Assembly: GCA_029553855.1 (NCBI GenBank)
Contig: JAKPKE010000070.1
Coordinates: 1 to 34,517, forward strand
From: Bacillota bacterium
GTDB lineage: Bacteria > Bacillota > Clostridia > Lutisporales > Lutisporaceae
DNA length: 34,517 nt
Direction of reading: 5' to 3'
Position 1 is the stretch's first letter. Every line of letters begins with the position of its first letter. A program made the position numbers and the translations under genes. This document shows positions 1 through 6,900 of this stretch, piece by piece. The notes beneath the pieces are model-generated. The model saw only the letters and a list, made by a program, of their open reading frames with translations, did no database searches and was not told the origin of the DNA.

Positions 1-27
1 GACGCAACTATGAGTTTGTAGATACCC

Positions 28-246
28 TGGAGCAACAGCCTTGTATATCGACTCGCACAGTGCAAATCTTTGGACAGAATCACAGCTTGATGCTTGAAAA
101 ATCCTAACGCACATAAACCCGACCTCGTGTCGGTATGTGCTGGATTTACCTCACGTAAATCCTACGGATTTTTCTGCGCATCTTCGCAGGATTCTGTTGC
201 TCAAAGCCTGCAAGTGCTCGCTGATATACAAAGGCTTTGCTCATAT
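28..246. repeat. Large imperfect foldback element (about 90-nt arms)
   Basis: The stretch from about 28 to 120 pairs, with gaps, with the reverse complement of about 121-246. Shared blocks in order from the outside are GAGCAA, AGCC, TTGTATATC, GCAC, TGCA, CTTTG, ACAGAATC, GATGC, GAAAAATCC, GCACATA and CCGAC. The apex is near 125-130. The right arm carries an extra local hairpin (GGATTTAC, 5-nt loop, GTAAATCC at 142-162). No credible gene covers it. It could be a MITE-like or REP-like element or a structured RNA, and its left edge may lie outside the window. Confidence 0.7.
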
Positions 247-298
247 GTATTTACATCCACGGGGAATTGCATAGTATATCAGGGCACACTTTATGAGG

Positions 299-318
299 CG
301 CAAATACCGGCGTGGGGA
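299..318 (+). repeat. 20-bp block found inverted at 16490-16509
   Basis: CGCAAATACCGGCGTGGGGA at 299-318 is present as its exact reverse complement at 16490-16509, just before the second copy of the interspersed repeat. This suggests the two non-coding blocks were assembled from shared modules in different orientations. Confidence 0.8.
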
Positions 319-375
319 GATATGTCATCCTGAACGCAGTGAAGGATCTTTGACCCTTAAGGAATACCCAGGCTT

Positions 376-417
376 TCTCGTGTCTCGCTTCTCGTGTCTC
401 GCATCTCGTGTCTCGTA
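376..417 (+). repeat. Heptamer tandem array, six TCTCGNN units
   Basis: Six consecutive 7-bp units: TCTCGTG, TCTCGCT, TCTCGTG, TCTCGCA, TCTCGTG, TCTCGTA, followed by a diverged TCTGAAG. The first five bases are fixed and the last two vary. It lies inside copy 1 of the interspersed repeat. Confidence 0.9.
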
Positions 418-456
418 TCTGAAGAATGCTGCGCATTCTTCTCCAAATACGAAAAA

Positions 457-506
457 ATACTGACGGCAATACTTTAACAATATATTAAAGTAATTGTCAT
501 CAGTAT
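457..506. repeat. Near-perfect hairpin, about 21-bp arms
   Basis: ATACTGACGGCAATACTTTAA (457-477) pairs with 485-506 across a 7-nt loop, with two mismatches and one bulged base. There is no T-run after the right arm, so it is not a standard intrinsic terminator. It directly follows the interspersed repeat and may mark the end of an older transcript or be another foldback. Confidence 0.7.
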
Positions 507-613
507 CGGGAGAGGAGAAATTGAAGGAAGAGCTCTATGGGGAAATATAGTTATAATTAACTAATGCCCCTGATATATATAGTGTTCAATATATTTTTTT
601 TTATTCAGCTTTC

Positions 614-662
614 ATTAACGATTAGTGCTCCCCGAAGGTTTTGGAAGAGCATTAGGGTTAAT
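614..662. repeat. Imperfect hairpin upstream of rsmD
   Basis: 614-630 (ATTAAC...TGCTC) pairs with 647-662 (GAGCA...GTTAAT) around a 16-nt loop, with small mismatches. No gene covers it. The rest of 507-722 is AT-rich, and I see nothing else recognisable there. Confidence 0.5.
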
Positions 663-722
663 ATGTACCGTATCGCACAATACCTGATATTCTTTGAAAA
701 AAAATCAATTAAAAATATGTTT

Positions 723-751
723 TTGTAAAATTATAGTACTTATGCTAAAAT
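723..751 (+). promoter_or_regulatory. Sigma-A promoter for rsmD-coaD
   Basis: TTGTAA (723-728), a 17-nt spacer, then TAAAAT (746-751) preceded by TGC as an extended -10. The predicted start near 758 gives a leader of about 45 nt before rsmD. Confidence 0.6.
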
Positions 752-803
752 AAAATTGAATTAGAGTTAAGAACTAATATTGCTTGGAAAAGGAGGTAGT
801 TCT

Positions 804-1358
804 TTGCGGGTTATCGCAGGAGAATATAGAGGCAGGAGATTAGGCCGTTTAGAAGGTATAGATATCAGGCCTACCCCGGATAAAGTCAAAGAGTCACTTT
901 TCAGCATACTTGGAGATGCGGTAATTGACAGCGAATTTCTTGATTTATTCGGAGGTACGGGCGGAATAGGAATTGAAGCGTTAAGCCGCGGAGCTAAACA
1001 TACGGTTTTTGTAGATGCCGGTATACAGAGTATTAGTGTGTTGAAGGGAAACCTGGAGCATCTGAATATAAAAGACGAAGCGGAGGTTTTCCACACAGAT
1101 TATTCAACGGCAATCAATAAGCTATACAAATATAATAAGCGGTTTAATATCATATTCATTGATCCCCCTTATAACGTTGGAATTGCTGAATCAGCTTTGG
1201 AGTTGATAGATAAAAATGTTATTCTTAAGCAATCCGGTATAATTATTGTTGAACATGATTCAAAATATGATATGCCGCAGAAAGTCGGCAAACTATATAT
1301 GTATCGTGTCAAAAAATATGGGAATAGTGCTTTGTCATTTTACAGAATTAGCGAATAG
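804..1358 (+). CDS. rsmD: 16S rRNA (guanine(966)-N2)-methyltransferase RsmD
   Basis: A 184-residue class I SAM-dependent methyltransferase. It begins [11 protein letters not shown], has the RPT segment, the SAM-binding motif [14 protein letters not shown] and the catalytic DPPY motif near residue 116. In this family the enzyme methylates G966 of 16S rRNA on the 30S subunit. I chose TTG at 804 because AAGGAGG at 790-796 sits 7 nt before it and because family members start at the VIAGEYRG segment; an earlier in-frame TTG at 780 would place this ribosome binding site inside the gene. It is followed 23 nt later by coaD, the same pair as B. subtilis ylbH-ylbI, and the two are probably cotranscribed from the promoter at 723. 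Length is normal. Confidence 0.95.
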   Translation: MRVIAGEYRGRRLGRLEGIDIRPTPDKVKESLFSILGDAVIDSEFLDLFGGTGGIGIEALSRGAKHTVFVDAGIQSISVLKGNLEHLNIKDEAEVFHTDYSTAINKLYKYNKRFNIIFIDPPYNVGIAESALELIDKNVILKQSGIIIVEHDSKYDMPQKVGKLYMYRVKKYGNSALSFYRISE

Positions 1359-1381
1359 ATGCAACAAAGGGAGGAATAAGT

Positions 1382-1858
1382 TTGAAAATAGCAGTTTGTC
1401 CTGGAAGCTTTGATCCGGCTACTAACGGACATATAGATATTATTGAGAGGTCGGCAAAGCTTTTCGATGAAGTAATAGTTGCAGTATTGAATAACCCCCA
1501 AAAACAACCGCTTTTTTCCGTTGAGGAAAGGGTCGAGATACTGAAAAAAGCATGTAACTCCATGAAAAACGTTGAGATCGATAGCTTTTCAGGGCTCCTG
1601 ACAGAATATGCGAAAGGCAAAAAAGCCAATGTAATTGTAAAGGGATTAAGAGCTGTATCAGACTTCGAATATGAACTTCAGATGGCTCTTATGAATAAAA
1701 AGCTTAATCCGGAAATTGAAACGGTATTTATTATGACAAGCAGCAAGTATTCATATTTAAGCTCCAATATAGTAAAAGAAGTAGCTAAGTTTGGCGGCTG
1801 CATAAGGGGCTTGGTGCCGGAGATTATAGAAGATGAAATATATAAGAGATTTAGATAG
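1382..1858 (+). CDS. coaD: Phosphopantetheine adenylyltransferase
   Basis: A 158-residue nucleotidyltransferase. It starts [16 protein letters not shown], with the TxGH adenylyl-transfer motif at residues 14-17, and has the family segments [13 protein letters not shown] and [14 protein letters not shown]. It makes dephospho-CoA from 4'-phosphopantetheine and ATP, the penultimate step of coenzyme A synthesis in the cytosol. The start is TTG, with GGGAGGA about 7 nt upstream; the usual family start is at the same residue. It lies between rsmD and a coiled-coil protein gene, and its stop codon overlaps the ribosome binding site of the latter. CoA made here feeds the acyl carrier protein and fatty-acid genes found later in the window. 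Confidence 0.97.
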   Translation: MKIAVCPGSFDPATNGHIDIIERSAKLFDEVIVAVLNNPQKQPLFSVEERVEILKKACNSMKNVEIDSFSGLLTEYAKGKKANVIVKGLRAVSDFEYELQMALMNKKLNPEIETVFIMTSSKYSYLSSNIVKEVAKFGGCIRGLVPEIIEDEIYKRFR

Positions 1859-1870
1859 GAGGTTGATGTT

Positions 1871-2407
1871 ATGGAGGTTATGCTGCTACTTGATGCCCTT
1901 GAAGACATGTTGGAAAAGGCACCTAATTTACCTTTCTCAAGTAAATCAGTGATAAACAAAGATGAGCTGCTGGAAATAATAAAGGATATTAGAATAAAGC
2001 TGCCGGATGAAGTAAAGCAGGCTCAATGGATTAAAGAAGAAAGGCAAAAAATCCTTATCGAGGCAAAAAAAGAGGCTGAAGCCCTGAGAAAAGAATGCGA
2101 AGAGAAGGTAAACAAAGTTAAGGAGGAACGCCAAAGGGTTCTTTCGGAAGCAGAGAAAGAGGCTGAAATAATTAAGAAAGAAGCCGATAAAAAGGTTCAG
2201 GAGATAGTTGATGAAAGTGATATAGTCAAAAAGGCAAATGAACAGGCAAAAGAAATAATAATTGCTGCTCAAATCGATGCAAAAAAAATAAGACTGGGTT
2301 CAAAGGATTATGCTGATGACCTTTTAGCTGAGCTTGAGAAGCATGCGGCAAGCGTTATTGAACTTATAAAGAACAATAGAGATGAGCTTAAGAATTTCAA
2401 GAGTTAG
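1871..2407 (+). CDS. Coiled-coil protein of unknown function (often annotated 'ATPase')
   Basis: A 178-residue hydrophilic protein. After a short N-terminal segment (MLLLDALEDMLEKA, residues about 4-17), residues about 50-140 are a long heptad-rich helix dominated by Lys, Glu and Ala, as in ATP-synthase b/E-type stalk subunits. The C-terminal part is also helical (YADDLLAELEKHAASVIELI). There is no signal peptide, membrane segment or nucleotide-binding P-loop, so 'ATPase' labels given to such proteins are not supported by a catalytic motif. The ATG is 8 nt after AGGAGG, which overlaps the coaD stop, so it is translated with coaD. I recall similar genes after coaD in clostridia; the function is unknown. 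A scaffold or division-related role is only a guess. Confidence 0.85.
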   Translation: MEVMLLLDALEDMLEKAPNLPFSSKSVINKDELLEIIKDIRIKLPDEVKQAQWIKEERQKILIEAKKEAEALRKECEEKVNKVKEERQRVLSEAEKEAEIIKKEADKKVQEIVDESDIVKKANEQAKEIIIAAQIDAKKIRLGSKDYADDLLAELEKHAASVIELIKNNRDELKNFKS

Positions 2408-2474
2408 CGGCGACATCCGTAATATACACAATAAATATAAAGTAAAGTAAATGCAGAAGGTATAAAACAGTGAA

Positions 2475-3683
2475 CTAATTAAAGAGGCTTTGATGTTTAC
2501 GGCCTCTTTTGTATTTGATAAGAAAGTGAATCAGCATGAGAACAATCACAAACAATAGATTGATCAGTGAATTCATCAATACATGAATCCAACTGCCATG
2601 TGTGGATATGTCCCATATACCTGTTCCGGCAGTGTAATCCGGACTAAATACCTGTAAATCAGAGAAGCAATTAAACAATATATATGAATAAACAGAAGCT
2701 GTAATACCCTGCAATATCTTAAAAGCAAAATATACATTGAATTTGAGGTCTGTTTCTGAGATTATGCTCATTACCTGGGCATTTACCGAAAGCCCTCCAA
2801 AACCTATTATAAAGCTTATTATCATTAATTTGTATACGAGAAGTAATTGAAGCGATGCGCATTCCTTTACTCCGTTGGTAACTTCCAAAAATCCTATAAG
2901 CAAACCTGATATTATGTCGGGAGTGATTGAATCAAAAGGGATTATTTTTGAAGCCATTATGGAAAGGCTTTCCAAGAAACCGGATATTTTCAGTAAACCC
3001 GTTATTACGGAAAAGAAAATAATGAAACCGCCAATAATAAGTATAAGATTGACCCCGGCCTTAACGGCATCACCAATAATCATTCCTACGGGACGTCCGT
3101 CCTTTTTCCTGTGATTCAGCATATCAGTTATCGGATTTGATACATGTGCGTCCTTGCCGGATATTCTTTCCTTTTTGTAATATCTCATTAGAAATCCAAC
3201 AGTAAAAGCAGACAAGTAATGTGGAACCGCGAGAAATAAACCTAGAGCAGGATTGTTCATTATGCCTGTGGCAACGGCGCCTATCATGAAAAGCGGACCT
3301 GAAGTGCTGCATAGATTCAATAGTCTTTGCCCTTCCACACAAGTGCAAAGGTCCTCCTGGCGCAGTTTGGCAATGATTCTTGCGCCAACGGGATATCCCG
3401 AGGATATGCTCATAAACAATCCAAAGGAACCTTCACCGGGTACATTGAATGCCGGGCGCATAAGAGGCCTGAATATGGAGCCAAACAGGCTGACTATTCC
3501 AAGACCAATAAGTATTTCAACACAGATAAAAAAAGGAAGCAGTGCAGGGCAGACAATATTATACCAGAGCTTTAAGCCTTCCAATGCAAAGGAGAAGGAT
3601 TCACCGGGGAATATTATAATGCAGGCTGCAAGCAGGAAGAAAACAATGGAAAATATAAAAACGGAAACATTGCTTTTGTTCAT
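2475..3683 (-). CDS. ylbJ: Sporulation integral membrane protein YlbJ
   Basis: A 402-residue multi-pass membrane protein with a hydrophobic N-terminal helix (VSVFIFSIVFFLLAACIIIF) and about eight further hydrophobic stretches. Family segments are PALLPFFICVEILIGLG, ISSGYPVGARIIAKLR and NLCSTSGPLFMIGAVATG. It resembles nucleoside-recognition/gate-domain transporters. In B. subtilis, YlbJ is needed for spore formation and is made in the mother cell under sigma-E; I could not identify a convincing sigma-E promoter here. AGAGGT precedes the ATG by 5 nt. It lies downstream of tmcAL on the same strand, but a 423-bp gap rich in hairpins separates them, so independent transcription is likely. Its last codons overlap a probable terminator for the converging coaD operon. 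Confidence 0.9.
   Translation of the reverse strand: MNKSNVSVFIFSIVFFLLAACIIIFPGESFSFALEGLKLWYNIVCPALLPFFICVEILIGLGIVSLFGSIFRPLMRPAFNVPGEGSFGLFMSISSGYPVGARIIAKLRQEDLCTCVEGQRLLNLCSTSGPLFMIGAVATGIMNNPALGLFLAVPHYLSAFTVGFLMRYYKKERISGKDAHVSNPITDMLNHRKKDGRPVGMIIGDAVKAGVNLILIIGGFIIFFSVITGLLKISGFLESLSIMASKIIPFDSITPDIISGLLIGFLEVTNGVKECASLQLLLVYKLMIISFIIGFGGLSVNAQVMSIISETDLKFNVYFAFKILQGITASVYSYILFNCFSDLQVFSPDYTAGTGIWDISTHGSWIHVLMNSLINLLFVIVLMLIHFLIKYKRGRKHQSLFN
2481..2513 (+). terminator. Probable terminator shared by converging genes, inside the ylbJ 3' end
   Basis: AAAGAGGC (2481-2488) and GCCTCTTT (2502-2509) form an 8-bp stem with a 13-nt loop and a short T-rich tail. It lies within the last codons of ylbJ, just past the end of the coaD operon, so it could stop plus-strand transcripts entering ylbJ. 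Confidence 0.55.
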
Positions 3684-3746
3684 GATATACCTCTAAATAC
3701 AATTCAAGTGCGCCTCCAGCGTACTTGTGCGCCGATTTCGTATCCA

Positions 3747-3795
3747 ATGCTTTTTAACACATCATATATTATATTATTCATGTGTTAGAAAGCAT
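3747..3795. repeat. Hairpin with 16-bp arms upstream of ylbJ
   Basis: ATGCTTTTTAACACAT (3747-3762) and ATGTGTTAGAAAGCAT (3780-3795) are reverse complements with one mismatch, around a 17-nt loop of almost only A and T. It begins 64 bp upstream of the ylbJ start. A further matching pair, CGATTTCGTA at 3733-3742 and TACGAAATCG at 3872-3881, brackets it and suggests a larger foldback. Confidence 0.75.
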
Positions 3796-3899
3796 CTCAT
3801 CTATTTGGTGCCTTGCTTGCCCTGGAAGTTATATGCTTTACGAGGCACTATCGTAGTGAGATAAATTTCCTTACGAAATCGTGTGCATCCGCCGGAAGC

Positions 3900-3950
3900 T
3901 ATATCATCAGTGGGGGATTGACAGCGGGGGTCATCTCCACTGATGATATA
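3900..3950. repeat. Perfect 14-bp inverted repeat with G-rich loop
   Basis: TATATCATCAGTGG (3900-3913) and CCACTGATGATATA (3937-3950) are exact reverse complements around a 23-nt loop containing two runs of G. There is no gene and no T-tail. It is one of several stacked inverted repeats filling the 423-bp gap between ylbJ and tmcAL. Confidence 0.8.
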
Positions 3951-3974
3951 TGGTTTATATATTTATATTTAGGG

Positions 3975-4069
3975 CAGCAGGGTATTATGCGTCAGACGCG
4001 AGTCACTGGTTGCGAAACACAAGAAAACTGTGTATTTCTTATGAGTGCGTGCTAAATACCCGATTGCTG
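3975..4069. repeat. Long-range inverted repeat with heptamer-like inner sequence
   Basis: CAGCAGGGTATT (3975-3986) pairs with 4055-4069 (AATACCC, 3-nt bulge, TGCTG). The inner part and the flank to 4105 carry words such as GCGAGTCACTGG and GCGACTTGTGACTGG, which resemble the degenerate heptamers GCGACTAGCGACTCGTGACT at 16694-16713. With the two preceding features this accounts for most of the 3684-4106 gap. Confidence 0.5.
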
Positions 4070-4106
4070 AAGGAATTCCGGAGACCAGCGACTTGTGACT
4101 GGCGGA

Positions 4107-5354
4107 TTAATATTTACAATAGTACGGAGAGGTGAAGTAATCCTCTGAACCTTTCCTGTGTATTGGCGCATCATATGCGAGATTATAAATGTCCGTTGAT
4201 AAGAGATCGTAAGAAAACATTTTTGAAATACGCTCGTCAGGACTTCTAAAATCAGCTACTTTAGAGATTACCGGACAGGCTGAGCGGCTTTTTATTTCTT
4301 TTAACAGATCCTTTCCATTGTTGTTAAAGGCAAGTACTCTTATATAGGACGGACAGTCAGGCTTCTTGAATTGCGCTATATCGCTTTTTCTTATGTCAAG
4401 CAGTATATGGCAGAGAAGACGTTGGATATAGGTTCTGGTATAGCGTTTCGTCTTTACGGCTTCAATCAATTCACAGCAATCAGAGCTGATCTTTGAATGT
4501 TTTTTCAGCCTATTTTCAAGGCCTTCCCTGATATTGAGGTATCTCTTAAGTTCGGATTTTTCGGATATCCTGAGCCGATAGAGCAATATATCAGAAAAGT
4601 CATTCAAATATACAGGATGTTTGTTTGAACTGATATTTACATTAATAATATCCAGGGAGTTTTCAGGCATAGACATTTTTACTTTTTCCGAAATCCCATT
4701 TTCCTTTATTTCATTTCTTATCGCCGTGGCACCGGCAATATGACCTTTAATATGTTTATCATTGTACCCGCTTGCAAGGCGTTTTACAGCAACCGGTTCT
4801 ATTTTGCTTTTCAAGACTGTCAGAGCTTTTATGTATTCAATGCCTAATACATTATTGGGATTTTTCAGAATATCATTATATAGATTTTTTTGTTCTTCCC
4901 CAACATAAGAGGTTACAGCCTCAGAGATAGCTTTGGGGTATGATACACCCTGTTCAAGCTGGGATTTGAAGAGCTTTCTCAGGGGCTCAGGTTCATTTTG
5001 CAGAATTCCGGCCAATTGGAAAAGAGTTGCAGTATCTCCCATTTCACTGCCAAAGCATATGCAGTCGATTATTCCCATTGAGTTTAATATCTTTACAGCT
5101 CCCAGTGCAAATATTTCTGCAGGTTGGCATGCATATACTACAGGCAGCTCGATTACAAGGTCGGCACCATTCATCACAGCCATTCGCGCCCGGGACCATT
5201 TGTCAAAAATAGCGGGCTCCCCTCTTTGCACAAAACTGCCGCTCATTATACAAATGACATGGCTTGCACTGCAGGCCTCCTTTGCGGCATGGATGTGATA
5301 TTTATGACCATTATGGAACGGGTTGTATTCCGATATTATTCCTACTGTTTTCAT
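4107..5354 (-). CDS. tmcAL: tRNA(Met) cytidine acetate ligase TmcAL (YlbM)
   Basis: A 415-residue protein starting MKTVGIISEYNPFHNGH. The HNGH nucleotidyltransferase motif is at residues 14-17, followed by IMSGSFVQRGEPAIF and the FGSE segment. The family uses ATP to activate acetate and places N4-acetylcytidine at the wobble position (C34) of elongator tRNA-Met. I chose ATG at 5354: GGAGG lies about 5 nt before it, while the in-frame GTG at 5369 overlaps that site. It is divergent from ackA, which interconverts acetate and acetyl phosphate, so both genes handle acetate; that functional link is inference. A heptamer array (5438-5465) lies in the presumed 5' untranslated region. It corresponds to ylbM next to ylbJ in B. 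subtilis. Confidence 0.93.
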   Translation of the reverse strand: MKTVGIISEYNPFHNGHKYHIHAAKEACSASHVICIMSGSFVQRGEPAIFDKWSRARMAVMNGADLVIELPVVYACQPAEIFALGAVKILNSMGIIDCICFGSEMGDTATLFQLAGILQNEPEPLRKLFKSQLEQGVSYPKAISEAVTSYVGEEQKNLYNDILKNPNNVLGIEYIKALTVLKSKIEPVAVKRLASGYNDKHIKGHIAGATAIRNEIKENGISEKVKMSMPENSLDIINVNISSNKHPVYLNDFSDILLYRLRISEKSELKRYLNIREGLENRLKKHSKISSDCCELIEAVKTKRYTRTYIQRLLCHILLDIRKSDIAQFKKPDCPSYIRVLAFNNNGKDLLKEIKSRSACPVISKVADFRSPDERISKMFSYDLLSTDIYNLAYDAPIHRKGSEDYFTSPYYCKY

Positions 5355-5437
5355 TGTAACCCTCCGCACCTAATGTTTTGTGCCCTTGGAATGTTGCATC
5401 CTAAGTTTCAGGAAAGTCTTCAAAGCTTTGCCCGAAT

Positions 5438-5465
5438 TCTCGAATCTCGCGTCTGGTATCTCGTA
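5438..5465 (+). repeat. Heptamer array, four units, upstream of tmcAL
   Basis: Units TCTCGAA, TCTCGCG, TCTGGTA, TCTCGTA in strict 7-bp period. The preceding bases (CTTCAAAGCTTTGCCCGAAT) resemble those before the array at 24237 (CTTCGAAGGCCTTTC), so the homologous unit is longer than the array. On the coding strand of tmcAL it lies about 85-110 bp before the start codon. Confidence 0.8.
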
Positions 5466-5477
5466 TATGATTATTCC

Positions 5478-5486
5478 ATTTTACCA
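5478..5486 (-). promoter_or_regulatory. Possible extended -10 promoter for tmcAL
   Basis: On the minus strand TGGTAAAAT fits an extended -10 box, but I see no good -35 box 17 nt upstream. If real, the heptamer array at 5438-5465 would be in the tmcAL leader RNA. Confidence 0.3.
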
Positions 5487-5631
5487 CATTTTTCTCTTGC
5501 ATATATATAATTATGCTTGAGGCAGAGTGGAATACTATGTATTGTTAATTATTTTGCAAAAAAAGCAGGAAAAACATTATTTATATAGAAAATAATACAG
5601 GTCATATTATTTTTCGGGGAGGTACAATTTA

Positions 5632-6828
5632 ATGAAAATACTGGTTATAAACTGCGGGAGCTCCTCATTGAAGTATCAATTTATTGATATGCAGAATGAA
5701 GAGGTTATCGCCAAGGGTCTTGCAGAAAGAATAGGGATTGATGGTTCAGTTCTAAAACATCAGCCCAAGGATTCGGACAAAATAATAATAGAGAGGCCTA
5801 TGCCTACACATAAGGAAGCTTTGCAGACAGTTGTTGATGCTTTGACAGATAAGGATTACGGCGTAATAAAGGATATGGGGGAAATAACTGCAGTAGGACA
5901 CAGGGTAGTCCATGCAGGTGAGAAATTTGCATATTCCGTAGTATTGAAAGAAGAAGTAATGAATGCATTAAAAGAATGCATAGATATCGCTCCTTTGCAC
6001 AATCCTCCCAATATCATGGGTATTGAGGCCTGCAGGCAAATAATGCCCGGGGTAACTATGGTAGGAGTGTTTGATACGGCTTTTCATCAAACTATGCCTA
6101 AGGAAGCCTATATATATGCCATACCTTATGAATTGTATGAAAAATATAGAATAAGAAGATACGGATTCCACGGTACATCCCATAAGTATGTTTCCGAGAG
6201 AGCTGCCGTAATTCTTGGCAAACCTCTTGAGGAGCTGAAGCTTATAACCTGTCATCTGGGAAACGGCGCCAGCATTACAGCTGTAAAATATGGCAGGTCT
6301 GTAGATACCAGTATGGGATTCACCCCTCTTGAAGGTCTTGCAATGGGGACAAGGTGCGGAGACATAGATCCTGCAATAATAAAATATTTACATGATAAAG
6401 AAAACATCAACGTTGCTCAAATTGACGGAATTCTCAATAAAAAGTCAGGAGTATTGGGCATATCCGGTGTAAGCAATGATTTCAGAGACATTGAAGAGGC
6501 TTCCAACAATGGCAACGAAAGAGCAAAGCTTGCCCTTGATGTTTATGTATATAAAGTAAGGAAATATATTGGCGCATATGCTGCAGTTATGAATGGCGTT
6601 GATGCTGTTGTATTTACAGCCGGACTTGGTGAAAATTCCGCCAGTATGAGGAGCGCAATATGTAAAGATATGTGCTTCTTTGGAATAGAGCTGGATGAGG
6701 TAAAAAACAAAATAATGGGCAAAGAGGCAGATCTATCGAAAGATGGTTCAAAAGTTAAGGTCTTGCTTATACCGACTAATGAAGAGCTTATGATTGCCAG
6801 GGATACAATGAGGCTCGTAAGCAAATAA
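5632..6828 (+). CDS. ackA: Acetate kinase
   Basis: A 398-residue enzyme of normal length. The N-terminus [16 protein letters not shown] carries the phosphate-binding NxGSSSxK motif. Later segments are [23 protein letters not shown] (the second kinase signature), [23 protein letters not shown] and FTAGLGENS. It converts acetyl phosphate and ADP to acetate and ATP, the ATP-yielding end of acetogenic fermentation, and it is reversible. The ribosome binding site GGGGAGG is 8 nt before the ATG. No pta gene is present in the window, so acetyl phosphate must come from an enzyme encoded elsewhere. It is divergent from tmcAL and ends at a strong terminator (6840-6866) before lysA. Confidence 0.97.
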   Translation: MKILVINCGSSSLKYQFIDMQNEEVIAKGLAERIGIDGSVLKHQPKDSDKIIIERPMPTHKEALQTVVDALTDKDYGVIKDMGEITAVGHRVVHAGEKFAYSVVLKEEVMNALKECIDIAPLHNPPNIMGIEACRQIMPGVTMVGVFDTAFHQTMPKEAYIYAIPYELYEKYRIRRYGFHGTSHKYVSERAAVILGKPLEELKLITCHLGNGASITAVKYGRSVDTSMGFTPLEGLAMGTRCGDIDPAIIKYLHDKENINVAQIDGILNKKSGVLGISGVSNDFRDIEEASNNGNERAKLALDVYVYKVRKYIGAYAAVMNGVDAVVFTAGLGENSASMRSAICKDMCFFGIELDEVKNKIMGKEADLSKDGSKVKVLLIPTNEELMIARDTMRLVSK

Positions 6829-6839
6829 TAACGTATGTA

Positions 6840-6866
6840 AAAGCAGGCATTGCCTGCTTTTTCTTT
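6840..6866 (+). terminator. Intrinsic terminator after ackA
   Basis: AAAGCAGGC (6840-6848) and GCCTGCTTT (6852-6860) form a 9-bp stem with a 3-nt loop, followed by a T-rich tail to 6866. It separates ackA from lysA. Confidence 0.88.
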
Positions 6867-6900
6867 TAAATACATAATAATTACGAGAAGAGGGATTCCT

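Larger units (their letters stand above)
215..457. repeat. Interspersed intergenic repeat, copy 1
   Basis: This stretch aligns along its length with 16521-16753. Shared blocks include GCTGATATACAAAGGCTTTG, CCACGGGGAATTGCATAG, TATATCAGGGCACA, ATGTCATCCTGAAC, GTGAAGGATCTTTGACCC, AAGGAATACC and GCATTCTTCTCCAAAT. The ATCCTGAac...gtGAAGGAT core is a small inverted repeat, of a type I recall being widespread between bacterial genes. The element contains a TCTCGNN heptamer array before its end. It overlaps the right arm of the foldback at 28-246. Confidence 0.85.

Noticed and set aside
94-333. Open frame of 79 codons on the plus strand at the left end
   Set aside because: It runs across the foldback and the interspersed repeat, has no ribosome binding site and no protein-like features.
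376-417. CRISPR array
   Set aside because: The periodic units are 7 bp with no spacers and no cas genes nearby; they are simple tandem repeats.
521-550. Nine-codon frame after GAGAGGAG (TTG start)
   Set aside because: A plausible ribosome binding site alone is not enough. It could be a leader peptide or the remnant of a lost gene, but nothing follows it in a regulatory layout.
6867-6900. Lysine riboswitch before lysA
   Set aside because: The gap between the ackA terminator and the lysA ribosome binding site is far too short for the roughly 170-nt L-box.
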